Assembly: GCA_037783545.1 (NCBI GenBank) | Contig: JBBELK010000326.1 | Coordinates: 868,001 to 932,000, forward strand | Length of the DNA stretch: 64,000 nt | DNA from: Henricia sp. BOLD:AAB3569 | Taxonomy: Eukaryota > Echinodermata > Asteroidea > Spinulosida > Echinasteridae | Reading direction: 5' to 3' | Shown here: positions 38,501-49,045 of the stretch, one piece after another | Layout of the letters: each line of letters opens with the position of its first letter | How positions within the stretch are numbered: the stretch's first letter is position 1 | Made by a program: the position numbers and the translations under genes | The notes under the pieces: model-generated | What the model was told of the DNA's origin: nothing | Seen by the model: the letters and a program-made list of their open reading frames with translations, nothing else | The model's database searches: none

Positions 38501-41500
38501 TCATGGCATAGTGCAGGACTTAGGCATGCCTGGGTGTTGATTTTACAATAGGGGTCCTACAGGTTGTTATGTAACAGAATTCCATAAAGTTCAGGTCTCG
38601 TTAGCAAGCCGTATAAAAGGACTACCCAAATGCCAGAAGAGCATTTTGCAAGATTGTGTCCAGTACTTAAAACGTCATGCCGCGTCTGTCCTTAGCTGAC
38701 GGTCATCAGGCCATTGAGCATGTTTGGGATGAGATGGAGCGCCGATTATGTCATCTTCCTCAGCAGCCAACAAACCTGCAACAGCTTGGTAGAGATCTCG
38801 TCCAGGTGTGAAATGACATCCCACAAGACTTTCATGCGCGTGTCATTGGCTCCATGAGGCGAAGATGCACAGCAAAGATTTTGTAAGCATATGTTCATGT
38901 ACTGTTACTGTGTAAAGGAAAAGAGATTATACAGTCAAACACTGATAATTAGAGCACTGTTAATACAAAGTAATGCCTATAACAAGCAAAAGTTTAAGTC
39001 CAAAGTCTTTTGTTTTCAAGACTTATAATACAAGATTATTTCCAAGGACCTCGTATTATCAGTGTTCCATCGATATGAAGTTTGCAATTGATCACGTTCA
39101 AATGACATCACTTCCTACAAGATGTCATGGCATCAGGATTTTCAGCGTAATTTTTGGTGACGCGCTTCGGTTGCGCCGTGTTTCGAACAAATTTCGAGCA
39201 ACACGCACGCATGTTTGGAACAATTTTCAGGGTGTGCGTGCGCGTACTTGATGGCGTTTAATACGCAGTAGCATTTTTCCTACGAAGATGGCATCTGTGA
39301 ACGTGATCAATTAGTGGCCAGTTTGCATTAGAAGAGTTATGTTGCATTATGAAAATTATATATTATGCTGTAAGAAAGATTCAGAAAAGTTGCGCAAACA
39401 AAATAGGCATCATACCGGAAATTGACATAGTACTCCATGTTGTTCAAGAACCGCTTGTCCATGGTGATAGACATCAGTGCTGAATGGGGAGCTTCTCCTG
39501 GTGTCAGGTAGTCTTCCCGGGGCTTTTCCAGTGGCTCATGCTCACACTGACCTAACCCAACAGACCCACCCAATGCCCATTCATGTTTTCCACACACATG
39601 GTGGAGTAGGCCCCTCCATTTCTCCTGAAAGGTACGGGAAAATTAACTTATTAACCCTCGTAGCAGGTGATCCTTGGGACTGTTTTGAACAGTCTGTTTG
39701 TATTACGTGTACGGTATACACATATAAGCTTGCCGTGGGTTAGCGCAGGCGCGGGCACACACCCCATAGGGGTGCAAAAACCATTTTCGTATCTGTATAC
39801 AAATTGGAGGAACAAAAATCTGCATGATACATCTTGAATTCGGATTTTCGAGTAGTCCCATCGAGTTGTTACTGAACTTGTCTATCGACCGTGCCTGGAT
39901 GAAGAGCTTTTCTTCTTCATTCAAAAAATTTGTTTTTCGTTATAAATTTAGCTTTGCGGTGCTTTAGAAGCCATGCCTTTGTTAGGAGAGCAAAAATATT
40001 CACGTGCGTAACTATATGATGTACGCCAGCGCAGCACGCGCTAACCCAGAGATTGCCTGTGAACCCTTACATGTTACCCCTGGTTTCCCTCTACAATGCT
40101 AACCCTGGGGTTTTGGCCGTTAACCCCGAGATTGCCCTCCTTAATCCTGGTCACTGGCAGGGTTAACCAACCCCGGCGTAACCGTCTTATTTTGTCTTAA
40201 CCCGGGGCGGAAAAAACAGTAGTGGCCCCCGGGCATCTCGGGGTTAAGGATTGCAAGTACCTTACATCCTGATTAAATTGGCCTTTGTAAGGGCCCGATT
40301 GCAGATTTTGTTTCGGCAGGGTGGCAAAGTGATGATGGGATGAAGAAGTGATGGGCATATTAGCAATGGTGCAAAGTGGATGTGGGGTAAATTCACTCAT
40401 ACATTCCTGTATTTTTTGGCGGCATTCACTAATGACTGATGTGTCTCTGACAAATTTTGCAATGTGTTCACTGACTTGGAATGAAATGCATAGCACATGC
40501 ATTCTACTCTTTATAACAACCCTAAATACAGTTTGCCTTTTGAGTTACATACCTGGCAGATGTCTTTTTTTCTCGGAAGGGTTCCACTCCAGACACCCCT
40601 GAGCTGTAAGAGGACAATATATTTGGAAATACTCAGCTCTGGCAAATGGTAAAAGAACGAGAGAGCTTGGCTGAAGCATACCTCATATAATTTTCTCAAA
40701 TATAGTTAGAGGTCCAAGTGCTCGATAAAAGCCTACGAAACACAAATATACATCAGACAGTTTTTTTAAGACAAAGACTGGACAGTTTTAAACCCTTTTT
40801 AGCTTGGCACGTGCTCATGCCCAATTCAGCGAATATGGAACATGCCCACATACAAACTACATGTACATGCCCCCATAAGCAAAACTGGAATAAACATGAT
40901 ACAATACAGACAAGACAATACCTGTCAGTAGAGTGGGCCATTTCTCCTCCATGTTATTGGCTCTCAAAGGCGATACACCTATCATGGGACTACAAAGAAA
41001 AAACCCATAAATTTTTAATGAACTGTTGTCAGCTATGTGTTTCAATCACTGCAGCACAATCCCACTCAATTAATTTAAATTATGCATACACCAACCAAAA
41101 AGGTGCATAGTGCAATGTGAACATGTAGACTTGTTAGAAAATAACCAATGATTCTTAATCTGTTTTCCTTATGTCCGCCCCAAAACAACTTTGTGCACAG
41201 GCAATCAGGAGTGCAGGCCGTGGTTTAGGATGAAGTACATGTAGTTCAGGGCGAAGTGGTTTTGGGGACGGTTAACCCTTATTTGACAGTTTTCTTAAAA
41301 GTTAGACGAAGTACAGAGCTTATTTTTGCTTAGGTTGGTTTTTATCATGAATATCTAATAACGACACAGAGGGATAAAACTATTTGTAATGGTTTACCAA
41401 TCATGTATACCGCCTTTAAGTGTTTACTGAGAAAAGGCATTATCTGATTTTCTTCAACTCATAGTCTTACCTGGGAGCTACACCGGATAGATGTGCAGGG

Positions 41501-44500
41501 GTGGATGTGGCAAATTTTAGTCCTGCAGATGAACTTGGTCCTGGAATGCTTGGTGAAGAACTCCTAAATGCACAGTAAAACATGTTAGCAAAAAGTTAAA
41601 CCATGCAAGATTCCAACTTTGCCTTGTCCCATGTTTTTCAGAAAGACATCGATTTGGAGGTTAGAGCCACAGTCACAAACCATTCTGCACCAAAACAGAA
41701 TGAGTTGACATATTATTACAGTCAGAATACCCTAAATGTTATTTTTACAATATGACAGTTCCATTTTTCAACAGCCAAATTTAAATGCCTCAGACGTGTG
41801 GCTTAACTTCCTCCTTGCCAGGGCTAAATATGGAAGTTCAGCAACAAGATCAAAATGTATTTTATTTGCCGTTAATTTCATTACTTTATGCCTTGGGTAA
41901 GACAACAAAATACATGAAACAAAAGTACTGGTTTGTAATACTACATGCATATTTGTTTAACAAGACCTCCAACACTGTACCTTGTACCTGTACACACACA
42001 CTGCATCATGATATAGGGCGATATAACTGATAGATTAGAAGCATACAATGTCGCAAGGCAAACTCAAGATTCGGGTGCTTCATATTTTGGCGCATGAGGG
42101 CTATTCAAGGCTACTATTTCCGGTAGAAAATATAAATGTTCACCCATGATGCGGAAGACAGAGTTCCGCAGCCTTGGAAAGCCCCCTGCCAATGTGGAAT
42201 TCGCAGGAAACAGGACAAATCGTACCGGGGACAACTTGCAGCGACCTTTGTCAGGAAATTACCGGGACATTTTGTCGGGACATCCAGACTTTTGGCAAGA
42301 GTTTTAGTGCCACTTTTGCCGGTACTAAATTCTTATCAACGCTCCAGTTGGCAAACGGTCGAGTTCATGACTCGACGGTATTTGTTTAGTTTATGCCACA
42401 ACTCGAATTTAAGGAAAATAATTATTGGAATCGATAACTTGGACGATTTTAAAATACCTTTTCCATTGGCATTTCCGTCGCAAATGTTGCGTTTCCATGA
42501 AAATTCTGTGTTTTTGTCACGCCCGCCTCCATACAAAAGTGTGTGAAACTGCTGCCGGCCGAGCAGTGTGTAAAGAAATAGGGCGTACGCGTGATGATCT
42601 GTTTGGTTTATGGCCGGCCGCTTTGCGTGCAATCATATGCAATTTTTTTTCCCGTGATTTTTCTCTAAAACTAAGCTTTTGCGACGGAAATGCAACTTAT
42701 TCTAAAATTGTCAAAGCTATCGATTCCAATAGTTATTTTCCTTAAATTCGAGTTGTGGCATAAACTAACAAAATACCGACTCGACTGTGAAGTCGAGTAG
42801 GTACGACGGTCGAGTTGGTACGACGGTCGAGTTGGCAGGCAAACGGTCCACTGTAAACCTTTCAATATAAGTGGAGACTAGCTAAGATAATCTCAGCTCT
42901 TGCTTTATCATTTTTCATTGGGATGTGGTCTTTTCACCAGTAGAGCTGAGGGATGACATGTCAGACAAGTCGACCGTTGAGACAACTCGACTTGAGACAA
43001 GTCGACCGTTGAGACAACTCGACCGTTGAGACAACTCGACTTGAGACATCTCGACCGTTGAGACAACTCGACTCGAGACATCTCGACCGTTGAGACAACT
43101 CGACTCGAGACAAGTCGACCGCTGAGACAACTCAGCGGACACACTTAAATTTTGAAATTAAAATAACATATTTTATTTTCAAACAATAAAAACATGTCGA
43201 CCAGAACGGCCGTGTCACTGAATGGGTAAGCACCATCACCTCTCCCCTTTGACTTGTCTCAACGGTCGACTTGTCTCAACGGTCGACTTGTCTCAACGGT
43301 CGACTTGTCTTTCTATTTATCGCACATACGGTTGAGTTGTCTCAACGGTCGAGTTGTCTCAACGGTCGAGTTGTCTCAACGGTCGAGTTGTCTCAACGGT
43401 CGAGTTGTCTCAACGGTCGAGTTGTCTCAACGGTCGAGTTGTCTCAACGGTCGACTTGTCTCGAGTCGAGTTGTCTCAACGGTCGACTTGTCTGACCCCC
43501 GAGCTGAGAAGCATTAAGAACATGAACACGCGCACGCCATCACAAAAACAGGACAAAACAAATCATGTCATTTTCTCACCGTGACACACTAATTCCCCCT
43601 AAAACTCACCCAAACCTTGTCAGGCATAACCCCTACGCAGGTCCTTGAGGGAAATAACCAGCCACGATGATTATTTTGCCAACAATTCTAGCAAAACAAA
43701 CCGGTATGCTCACTCTATGCTCACAGCCTAACCAGCTAACCGTTGTCATGTTGTGAAGTCTATCTGCCTAGTCTGTGTACAAAGGAATACCAATGCGCAT
43801 TGGTTACCAGACTTGACCTTATCGCAATTATCGGTCGTGTGAGGGCAGCATTCAACGAAATGTTTAAAAAAAACGGCTTTTTGTCTCATGAGACAAAAAC
43901 TATTTCTTTTGCTCATTTCTCAAAGACTATAACACTTCAGACCAAATCATTTCAGGGGAAGTTTTCTACGGTCATCATGTTTATATTGTGTAAGTTAGGC
44001 GTAAATCTGTGAACATTTCTGATTTTCGAATTACCAATGATGTATACTGCCTTTAAGACTCACCTGTACCATAGTTACATATACATGTAGCACATACGCA
44101 CAATTGGTGAAAATTTGTAAATATGCATCTGTAAGCACATGATTTTCTCTGATTCACCCATGGGGCTAATCCTCAAGGCTGTAAGCCTGACATTGCCATA
44201 GTGAACACAGTTTGTGCTATACATTTTTCTTATGCACACATTCACCATGTATTTTAGTGGTACACATTTTAAAGAGGAAGAATCCCCCTTGACGAAAGTC
44301 CAGCATTTAGGCTTTTTTCGATAGTACACCGCCATGATAAACAGAAAAACCAAAAAATTGTGGAAGGGGGGATTCTAGCTGTTTAAAAGATACATGTACA
44401 GTACTAGTGTAAGGCCAAAATGTAGGGCAGCTGTATTTCCATTTGGAGATTCAGTTAATTGAATTGAAATTAGCCTAAATGTTGTAATATCAGTTCATAA

Positions 44501-45036
44501 TTGTTGAAAAGTGTGAGTTGCAAATGCTGTGATGCGTTTGATGTGGCTTTTTGTGCCTTTGGCCTCGAGGTACATGTACATGTATATATATGGGACACAG
44601 ACTCGCTACAGATAAGTTTGCCGTATTCCACTTGCGCTATCGCGCTCGTGGGATAAGTAATATTGTTTCTTGGGTATACTCTTGTTTTCTCGAGTCCGAT
44701 ACATGCAAGTAATAAACCATAATGAAGAACTCTGTATTTTAAAAGTTTTAAATATGCATGACATAAACAAGTATTTTGAAAGAGTTTGTTTCACTTTTCT
44801 TTTAACAGGAAGAGGCTCAGGACTATGGCATTGATCCTCATGGGCCATTTCCAGTGGATGATGACAATGCCAGTGTCATGGTTCCAGACACGGTATGCCC
44901 ACTGTCTGCTGACCAGCTAGACTACTTCAACCAACAAGTGAGGTTCAGGCATGATCAAAACCAATGTGATGTGTTTGATGAGACAGCTTATTTAACAGGG
45001 TTAGAAATCCTTCAAGACCTCATTCAACCAGTCTGA
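29532..45036 (+). CDS. DDE (rve-type) integrase of the giant transposon, five exons, about 503 aa
   Basis: Exons are 29532-29898, 32047-32220, 32615-32807, 33041-33590 and 44809-45036. All introns are GT-AG and the phases match (1, 1, 2, 0), giving one open frame from ATG to TGA. Exon 1 encodes a coiled or helical N-terminus. Exon 2 encodes a helix-turn-helix ([20 protein letters not shown], residues about 128-147). Exons 3-4 encode the integrase core: D238 in WHIDGHHK, D295 in RSDHGGEN and E332 in RIERLWRD, a DD36E arrangement. Exon 5 adds an acidic tail ([15 protein letters not shown]) that I associate with the C-terminus of this family. It would cut and join the element ends in the nucleus. 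Intron 4 is 11.2 kb because it holds TTAA copy 2. No inactivating change is seen. Confidence in the exact exon 5 join is lower than for the rest. Confidence 0.88.
29899..30443. repeat. Integrase intron 1, GC-rich CCCCGC block
   Basis: From about 29990 to 30440 the DNA is much richer in C and G than its surroundings. Words such as TGTACA(A/T)CCC, CCCGGC, CCCCGCTA and TGCGGGGCA recur at irregular spacing. Open frames through it have no motif. I see an uncharacterised repeat and no gene. Confidence 0.45.
30444..30811. mobile_element. Foldback element, 368 bp, in integrase intron 1
   Basis: Arms of about 140 bp (GCACAGT, GTCGACTTTTCCCGATGATTC ... AATTCTGCAAAC) are inverted around a centre near 30600-30660. 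Pairing is interrupted by small gaps. Noncoding. Confidence 0.75.
30948..31825. mobile_element. 878-bp long-armed foldback with 9-bp target duplication (MULE-like)
   Basis: TACTTTTAGAAGGCTAAAAG at 30948 is complemented at the right end (31825), and the arms extend about 390 bp each. GCGCCGTGG flanks both sides (30939-30947 and 31826-31834), a 9-bp target duplication typical of Mutator-like elements with long inverted repeats. The centre is filled by a second foldback (31341-31437). A solitary diverged end of the same family follows at about 31870-31917. No transposase is encoded. Confidence 0.85.
31341..31437. mobile_element. Small foldback nested at the centre of the 878-bp element
   Basis: TTTAGCCTAGACTGGCCCCC pairs with its complement at the right end, and both arms share TATGTG / CACATA spacing. 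It is a relative of the GGGAACCAGTCTAG foldbacks at 20700-21190 and in the 9386 repeat. Confidence 0.7.
33591..34656. other. Start of integrase intron 4
   Basis: It holds the diverged repeat shared with 21373-21600 (33659-33880) and a short (GGGGTA)n microsatellite at about 34408-34447. No gene is seen. A stop codon at 33642-33644 would end the integrase only if intron 4 were retained. Confidence 0.45.
35036..35489. mobile_element. Two adjacent foldback insertions, only in TTAA copy 2
   Basis: The first (about 35040-35279) has TATATACCTCATACATTGA and its complement as ends and a repeated CTATTGTTTGACCT segment inside. The second (about 35283-35489) has AACAAATATTGACTGCTC ends and a perfect core palindrome around two copies of CCTCGGCCTACGGCCTCGGG. 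Neither is present at the matching site of copy 1 (about 12836). Confidence 0.75.
36102..36418 (+). mobile_element. SINE, 5'-truncated, inside TTAA copy 2
   Basis: It begins at the B-box (GGTTGCAGGTTCGAACC), continues through GTGCCCTTGGGCAAGGCACT and the body shared with 56183-56525, and ends in (AAT)n. The matching site in copy 1 (about 13441) is empty. The A-box half is missing. Confidence 0.8.
36637..36744. repeat. GC-rich foldback, copy 2
   Basis: The counterpart of 13657-13764, with one change in an arm (GCTGCA for GCCGCA). It was in the TTAA element before the copies separated. Confidence 0.75.
37094..37163 (-). repeat. tRNA-like sequence, copy 2
   Basis: The counterpart of 14142-14211. 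Here the A-box-like part reads TAGCTCGGCTAGT, closer to a functional A box, and the T arm is unchanged. Confidence 0.5.
37798..38099. mobile_element. 302-bp TTAA MITE with GGGGCGTTCACAC ends, only in copy 2
   Basis: TTAA (37794-37797 and 38100-38103) flanks inverted ends GGGGCGTTCACACTATCGCGG. Copy 1 has the empty site AAAGACTAAGAG at 14840-14851, one base short of GACTTAAGAG, which supports a TTAA target. Noncoding. It is a piggyBac-type or similar MITE whose ends differ from those of its host. Confidence 0.85.
38139..38299. mobile_element. Pogo/Tigger-like MITE, copy 2
   Basis: The counterpart of 14881-15041: CAGTAAACTCTTG at the left and GAGAGTTTACTG at the right. Confidence 0.6.
38612..38886 (+). 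pseudogene. Tc1-like transposase C-terminal fragment, copy 2
   Basis: The counterpart of 15358-15523, with about 107 bp more at the 5' side. It reads [21 protein letters not shown], a stop, [19 protein letters not shown]. The stop falls one codon later than the stop in copy 1, so each copy has its own nonsense change here. Confidence 0.75.
39088..39316. mobile_element. MITE of about 229 bp, copy 2
   Basis: The counterpart of 15722-15950, with GATCACGTTCA / TGAACGTGATC ends. Confidence 0.55.
39416..39624 (-). CDS. Putative transposase exon of the TTAA element, copy 2
   Basis: The counterpart of 16053-16261, open throughout with the same splice-like borders (TTTCAG acceptor, GTATGA donor). 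It differs by one residue (APHSAL for APNSAL). Retention of an open exon in both copies fits a recent origin. It is only one exon of what must have been a longer gene. Confidence 0.5.
42355..42850. mobile_element. Nested inverted-repeat element, copy 2
   Basis: The counterpart of 18955-19400. The right edge carries an extra GTACGACGGTCGAGTTG unit compared with copy 1. Confidence 0.7.
42964..43492. repeat. Inverted 17-bp minisatellite pair, copy 2 (expanded)
   Basis: The same inverted arrays as at 19551-19945. After the CGCACATACGG interruption, seven TTGTCTCAACGGTCGAG units stand in a row here, against two in copy 1. The left, opposite-orientation array is also longer (about 170 bp against 120 bp). 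Confidence 0.85.
44057..44808. other. Last part of integrase intron 4
   Basis: No gene or bounded repeat. The intron ends with a pyrimidine-rich tract and TTTAACAG at 44801-44808. Confidence 0.45.
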
Positions 45037-45084
45037 CCAATCAACCAAAGCGTACAAAGGGGTAAGGGGTTGAAGCCCACCTAG

Positions 45085-45868
45085 GACTTTCATTAAAGAG
45101 GTTTACATGCACGTAAAACGCGAATGTGAACATGAAATGAACCTTGTCAACATTCTCAATGCATAATTGGATTATATGACAAAATTGCATGCCGAATTGT
45201 GCATAAACCTACAAGGCCAATGCCAACTCAGCAACTTTTTCACTCATTTTCACAAAAATCAAAAAGAGTTCAATAATCAATCTTTTATGACACCTTCTTT
45301 GACACATACGGACCATCACACATACGGACCAACCCGAAACAGAAATGTAGCAAATGTAAGAAATCATCGGGGATACGAGGTGGGAAAGTCCGTGTACATG
45401 GACTCAAGTCGCATTGTAGGCACACCAATCAAACCACGCCGTGCCAACTTAGGCGTGTGTTGCATTGCGCATACTGAGCTGCGAGCGCGGTATTTGGACT
45501 TCCCACTACGAGGGGAATCCTCAATGTTTTCTTTTTGCTACATTTGTTTTGGGATAAGTTATGTTTCAAAGAAGGTGTCCTGAAAGATCGATTCCTGAAC
45601 TGTTTTTGGTGTTCGTGAAAATGAGTGAAAAACTTTGTCATCCAGTCCCATGATGCATTGAGAACGTCGATAAGGTTTATTCTTTCAACACTGGTCCTAT
45701 TATGAGGAGGCTCATAACTTGATAAGGATGCCTTACATCGACAAAGTTATCTTGCCACAGAAGTGGGTTTTGATTTGAATCTGTTGCGAGATCTCTTCAG
45801 AATAACGATATTTTTTCATGTTCACGTCGCATTTTTTGTGCATTTAAACCTCAATGTAATGACAGAAA
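45085..45868. mobile_element. Inverted-repeat element just downstream of the integrase
   Basis: The left arm (TTTCATTAAAGAGGTTTAC, TGTGAACATGAAA, ATTCTCAATGCAT, TTTTTCACTCATTTTCAC, GACACCTTCTTTGA) is matched in order by the complement of 45562-45868, with gaps. The arms are about 200-300 bp and diverged. The tandem duplication that follows starts within its right arm. Confidence 0.6.
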
Positions 45869-48800
45869 AATGTTCATAAGTATTAGTTTGGACTGTGTAC
45901 TAATAACATGCACATTTTGAACAGCATAAACAAAATATAGAATTAGAGTCGGCCTTATTTCTGTAAAGCTATTAAATAGACAGGTGAAATAGACACATTT
46001 GCGATCATCGTAATGGATAGTACCGGTAAGTTGCAATGGATTTTAGCAATAGTGATCATCATGAACTTGCGTTAGTGAAATCAACTAACAGTTATATTAA
46101 GCATTGCAGTAATTTAAATACAACCATTTCGCTTCCACATTTAAGTTAGGGATTACAAATTTTCTTACAGTGGATTTCTTTGTATGTACATGTACATTTT
46201 GAACCTTGATTACATGTACATCATTTTTTTCTTCCAACACACCAACCATTGTGCATTACAACTTCAATTAAGTGAAATATGCAATTATAAGGTCTGAATT
46301 TCTTTATTCAACACAAATTATGAGTGAAAAGCAATATAGTACGGCCCACCAGACCCAACATAAAGAACATACCAGATTTGCCACATACAGGTCAAAACAT
46401 TCCCTGTAATGAAATATAATTTAAAATGCATAGGCATAGCGAGCTCTTCAAAGTGGGGGTGCACACAGCTGGTCGTCCCGGTGTTGGGGAGTGGGCGGCG
46501 GAGAGCAACAGCTTGTACAGACATACATGTAATATAATGTAATAATTACATAGCCATGAGCGGTGTGATATTAGTTTCATTAACTTTGTTATTTTTGCCG
46601 ACAGTTCCATGACTTTGCTGACAAAATATGAATTACATCATACATAACATGGGAGGCAAAAAGTGACATCTTTGCTTCCCCCCCCCCCTTTCAAAAATGG
46701 GGGGTGGGGGTAACCAGCTCCCCTTTACCCCCCGTTTTCTACGCCTATGAAATGGCAATACCAGACAGCATAATTTATAAAAAGTAGAAAATAGAAAATA
46801 ATGAAACAATACAATGAATACCAAAAATGAAGCACAGTAATATGTGTGACGTCAAGATGATGTCATCAGCTACCTCATTGTAATGATTTGAAAATTAGGC
46901 TGGATCCGAATGTGGCTTTGGCTGTTGCTATGCTGTTTCTAAGGACTGTCATTGTCTGCCCGTAGCCACAGCACAGCAAAACCCATAGCTACAGCCAAAG
47001 CCACTAATTCGGATACAGCCTTAATACCTGCTTGAATGGACAGTCAGTGTATCTTATTAATGGAACAAGGTGTGAACTTTATACGTGGTACAGTTTTGTA
47101 CCCGAGTCTGTCCGGCTTGTAATTTGTTTGGTCTCATAATGACATAGCTATGTCGCCGTTCTCTAGAGAAATCGCTTAGGTTGACAATGATTAATTAATC
47201 GTCGTTAGTTAATGAAGCGTGCATTTGCACCTCACTTAACGGAGATCAAACAAAGCAGTGCGATCTCCAAATCGCTTCGTCAAACGAAGGTTTATTCTTT
47301 CAACACTGGTCCTATTATGAGGAGGCTCATAACTTGATAAGGATGCCTTACATCGACAAAGTTATCTTGCCACAGAAGTGGGTTTTGATTTGAATCTGTT
47401 GCGAGATCTCTTCAGAATAACGATATTTTTTCATGTTCACGTCGCATTTTTTGTGCATTTAAACCTCAATGTAATGACAGAAAAATGTTCATAAGTATTA
47501 GTTTGGACTGTGTACTAATAACATGCACATTTTGAACAGCATAAACAAAATATAGAATTAGAGTCGGCCTTATTTCTGTAAAGCTATTAAATAGACAGGT
47601 GAAATAGACACATTTGCGATCATCGTAATGGATAGTACCGGTAAGTTGCAATGGATTTTAGCAATAGTGATCATCATGAACTTGCGTTAGGGAAATCAAC
47701 TAACAGTTATATTAAGCATTGCAGTAATTTAAATACAACCATTTCGCTTCCACATTTAAGTTAGGGATTACAAATTTTCTTAGTGGATTTCTTTGTATGT
47801 ACATGTACATTTTGAACCTTGATTACATGTACATCATTTTTGTCTTCCAACACACCAACCATTGTGCATTACAACTTCAATTAAGTGAAAAATGCAATTA
47901 TAAGGTCTGAATTTCTTTATTCAACACAAATTATGAGTGAAAAGCAATATAGTACGGCCCACCAGACCCAACATAAAGAACATACCAGATTTGCCACATA
48001 CAGGTCAAAACATTCCCTGTAATGAAATATAATTTAAAATGCATAGGCATAGCGAGCTCTTCAAAGTGGGGGTGCACACAGCTGGTCGTCCCGGTGTTGG
48101 GGAGTGGGCGGCGGAGAGCAACAGCTTGTACAGACATACATGTAATATAATGTAATAACATAGCCATGAGCGGTGTGATATTAGTTTCATTAACTTTGTT
48201 ATTTTTGCCGACAGTTCCATGACTTTGCTGACAAAATATGAATTACATCATACATAACATGGGAGGCAAAAAGTGACATCTTTGCTCCCCCCCCCCCCTT
48301 TCAAAAATGGGGGGTGGGGGTAACCAGCTCCCCTTTACCCCCCGTTTTCTACGCCTATGAAATGGCAATACCAGACAGCATAATTTATAAAAAGTAGAAA
48401 ATAGAAAATAATGAAACAATACAATGAATACCAAAAATGAAGCACAGTAATATGTGTGACGTCAAGATGATGTCATCAGCTACCTCATTGTAATGATTTG
48501 AAAATTAGGCTGGATCCGAATGTGGCTTTGGCTGTTGCTATGCTGTTTCTAAGGACTGTCATTGTCTGCCCGTAGCCACAGCACAGCAAAACCCATAGCT
48601 ACAGCCAAAGCCACTAATTCGGATACAGCCTTAATACCTGCTTGAATGGACAGTCAGTGTATCTTATTAATGGAACAAGGTGTGAACTTTATACGTGGTA
48701 CAGTTTTGTACCCGAGTCTGTCCGGCTTGTAATTTGTTTGGTCTCATAATGACATAGCTATGTCGCCGTTCTCTAGAGAAATCGCTTAGGTTGACAATAA

Positions 48801-48896
48801 TTAATTAATCGTCGTTAGTTAATGAAGCGTGCATTTGCACCTCACTTAACGGAGATCAAACAAAGCAGTGCGATCCCCAAATCGCTTCGTCAAACG
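45672..48896. repeat. 1.6-kb tandem duplication
   Basis: The unit 45672-47286 is repeated at 47287-48896 with few differences (a shortened ACAG near 47770, a three-base loss near 48157). The junction is at CGAAGG/TTTATTC with AAGG microhomology. Each unit includes a foldback with AGGCTGGATCCGAA ends (46897-47021 and 48507-48631), a poly-C/poly-G stretch and part of a CTCTAGAGAAATCGCTT-ended element that is complete only at the right side (about 48771-49045). Noncoding. The high identity means a recent event or an assembly artefact. Confidence 0.9.
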
Positions 48897-49045
48897 AAGG
48901 GAGCATTCTCACTACAATTTTGCTTCGTCGAATGAAGGGATTTTAACCACCATCGAATGAAAAGGCGTGCCTTCATGTCAGGAAATCTCTTTAATAAATC
49001 ATCAGTGCATCTTCGTCGAACGAAGCGATTTCTCTAGTGAGAGCG
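48771..49045. mobile_element. MITE with CTCTAGAGAAATCGCTT ends
   Basis: The left end CTCTAGAGAAATCGCTTAGG pairs with GAAGCGATTTCTCTAGTGAG at the right, and GCTTCGTC(G/A)AA(C/T)GAAG is repeated inside. The first tandem unit keeps only the left half. Confidence 0.6.

Larger units (their letters stand above)
34661..44052. mobile_element. Large TTAA-flanked inverted-repeat transposon, copy 2 (9.39 kb)
   Basis: Ends AGGCAGTATACATCATTGG and its complement, with TTAA at 34657-34660 and 44053-44056. Near-identical to 12450-20497 in the same orientation. Relative to copy 1 it has gained a 0.45-kb foldback pair (about 35036-35489), a SINE (36102-36418), a TTAA element (37798-38099) and extra 17-bp minisatellite units, while copy 1 has lost about 107 bp of the Tc1 fragment. 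It is inserted in integrase intron 4 and so may be spliced out. Its own transposase gene looks incomplete. Confidence 0.87.

Noticed and set aside
46318..48434. Pairs of identical small frames at 46318-46824 and 47931-48434
   Set aside because: They recur because the 1.6-kb segment is duplicated, and they lie in MITE and homopolymer sequence without coding features.
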